From Agelas oroides (lineage: Eukaryota; Porifera; Demospongiae; Agelasida; Agelasidae): a DNA stretch of 64,000 nt. This document shows, piece by piece, positions 63,091 through 64,000 of this stretch. The notes beneath the pieces are model-generated. The model was not told the DNA's origin. It saw only the letters and a list, made by a program, of their open reading frames with translations, and searched no databases. Each line of letters opens with the position of its first letter. Position 1 is the first letter of the stretch. Location: NCBI GenBank assembly GCA_949130485.1, contig OX422191.1, forward strand, positions 5,333,754 to 5,397,753, in the 5' to 3' direction. The position numbers were made by a program, and so were the translations under genes.

Positions 63091-63300
63091 GTTTCTTTAA
63101 CACTCTGTAGTATTACGTCATCGTGTGACCCTTGACGCTTATGGTCATAATTAGTTGCCTACCATGGCCAGGATTGGCGACGCTAGGGGGGTCGTGTGTT
63201 GCTGAGCTGTGGCCCGCTCTCAAGGCTCTCTCCAGCGCTTCGATGCGGCCGAGTAGCGGCGTCGTGTCCTCGCCCTCGAGGCGGGGGTCCGTCTGCTGAT

Positions 63301-63587
63301 GGGGTTCGCTTTTTTCACAGCGGTTCATGTGGTCACGTGCGCACTTACCAAGTTTAACCCGGTATGTAACACTGCACTGGCGGCAAGTTCCAACAGATCC
63401 GGTGTGCTCGCTGACTGTTAAGTTGACCACCAGGTATGTATTGATGGACAGACTAGAAATCATTCTCTTACATGTGGAACGTAAATAGCATCAATGACAC
63501 TATAACATGTAATGCAAACATTCGTCTGGGCATACAATTGATTAAAATTCTTTGGTATGCAGTGGCATGTGTGCACAAGTATCAGAG
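63301..63587. other. No gene seen
   Basis: Sequence beyond the DIRS breakpoint. Nothing identified. Confidence 0.4.
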
Positions 63588-64000
63588 ATGGCTCCAAGGT
63601 GGGCTGCAGGTTTGCATCAAGTTGGACTGTACTTTGAAGGCTTTGTCAATGATGCACCAGCAGTCTTGGAGGAATACTACAAGGAGACAGTCACATCTTT
63701 CGGTGTGCGTAATTCCAGCAGGAGATGTCACTCACAGCTAGAGCACAAGGAGAATGATGAAACTCAAGATGGCAGAAAGGTACAGTTGTACATGTAGATT
63801 GAATACTAGCCAGTACATATGGTGTTAATTTTTTACAGAAACCTCAGCCCAGAATATACTGGAGTTACAAACAAGGGAATACTACAGTGGAGTTTGGAAA
63901 TACACCCTTTATTGTAGGAGACAGCCAGCATCTCCAATGCCAGTATGGTCCTCAGTACTATAAATCCAAACCAAAGAAAGGAAAACAATTATGTTTGCAA
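63588..64000 (+). CDS. Unknown two-exon gene, runs off the right edge
   Basis: Exon 1 (63588-63779) opens MAPRWAAGLHQVGLYFEGFV and ends before a donor GTACAG. Exon 2 begins at 63839 after TTTTTTACAG, in phase 0, and is open to the last base, encoding QPRIYWSYKQGNTTVEFGNT then VGDSQHLQCQYGPQYYKSKP. The Cys-x-His-poor CQYGPQYY-like motif recalls N-terminal DNA-binding regions of transposon-derived proteins, but I cannot name the family. The intron is 59 bp, like those of the YqaJ gene. Confidence 0.5.

Larger units (their letters stand above)
57197..63300 (-). mobile_element. DIRS-type retroelement, copy 2
   Basis: Direct repeat of 28242-33705 with a few percent divergence. It differs by a 440-bp deletion in the RT (junction near 59626), small deletions just beyond it, and a 1.3-kb hAT-like insertion in gag (60842-62147). 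Homology stops at GTCTGCTGAT (63300), before the gag start codon of copy 1. Not capable of making a full RT. Confidence 0.9.

Overview
The window is nuclear DNA of an animal. It holds a cytochrome P450 gene of the CYP7/CYP39 type with GT-AG introns, tRNA-Trp-primed Ty3/gypsy sequence, LINEs, DIRS-type tyrosine-recombinase retroelements, Crypton, Mutator-like, hAT-like and piggyBac-like DNA elements. This mix fits a marine invertebrate, and several protein fragments resemble families I associate with sponges and cnidarians; the phylum cannot be fixed from sequence alone. There are no rRNA, tRNA or CRISPR features.

Host genes. The one clear host gene is the 3' half of a P450 on the + strand, with six exons at 7091-7148, 10564-10639, 24316-24411, 26169-26257, 34344-34431 and 35729-35803. 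Splice phases agree throughout and the ExxR, PERF and haem-cysteine motifs are present. Its introns reach 13.7 kb and 8.1 kb because they are packed with transposons. A small minus-strand exon (34508-34584) encoding a biotin-attachment motif sits alone in the last intron. A two-exon unknown gene starts at the right edge (63588-64000).

Left region (1-7 kb): Ty3/gypsy Gag with primer-binding site (minus), a Tigger-like fragment, a 5'-truncated LINE, a DIRS recombinase relic, and an inverted-repeat element holding a FLYWCH zinc-finger relic and a Mutator-like MITE with perfect 9-bp target duplications.

P450 introns (7-34 kb): LINE relics, two piggyBac-like MITEs, several foldback elements, an uncharacterised transposase-like pseudogene interrupted by a long-TIR Mutator-like element, a convergent DDE transposase / SWIM-YqaJ exonuclease pair (ISL2EU-like), a Crypton recombinase gene with an expanded coding minisatellite, a nested pair of 9-bp-TSD elements, and DIRS copy 1 (28.2-33.8 kb).

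Right region (36-64 kb): TE fragments, a nearly complete two-ORF LINE (42.1-46.8 kb, minus), an intron-containing gypsy-like integrase gene inside 70-bp terminal inverted repeats flanked by TTAA (47.4-50.2 kb), a second DIRS family (50.2-54.9 kb), and DIRS copy 2 (57.2-63.3 kb), whose gag is split by a 1.3-kb hAT-like element. Nearly every mobile-element ORF carries frameshifts or stops.
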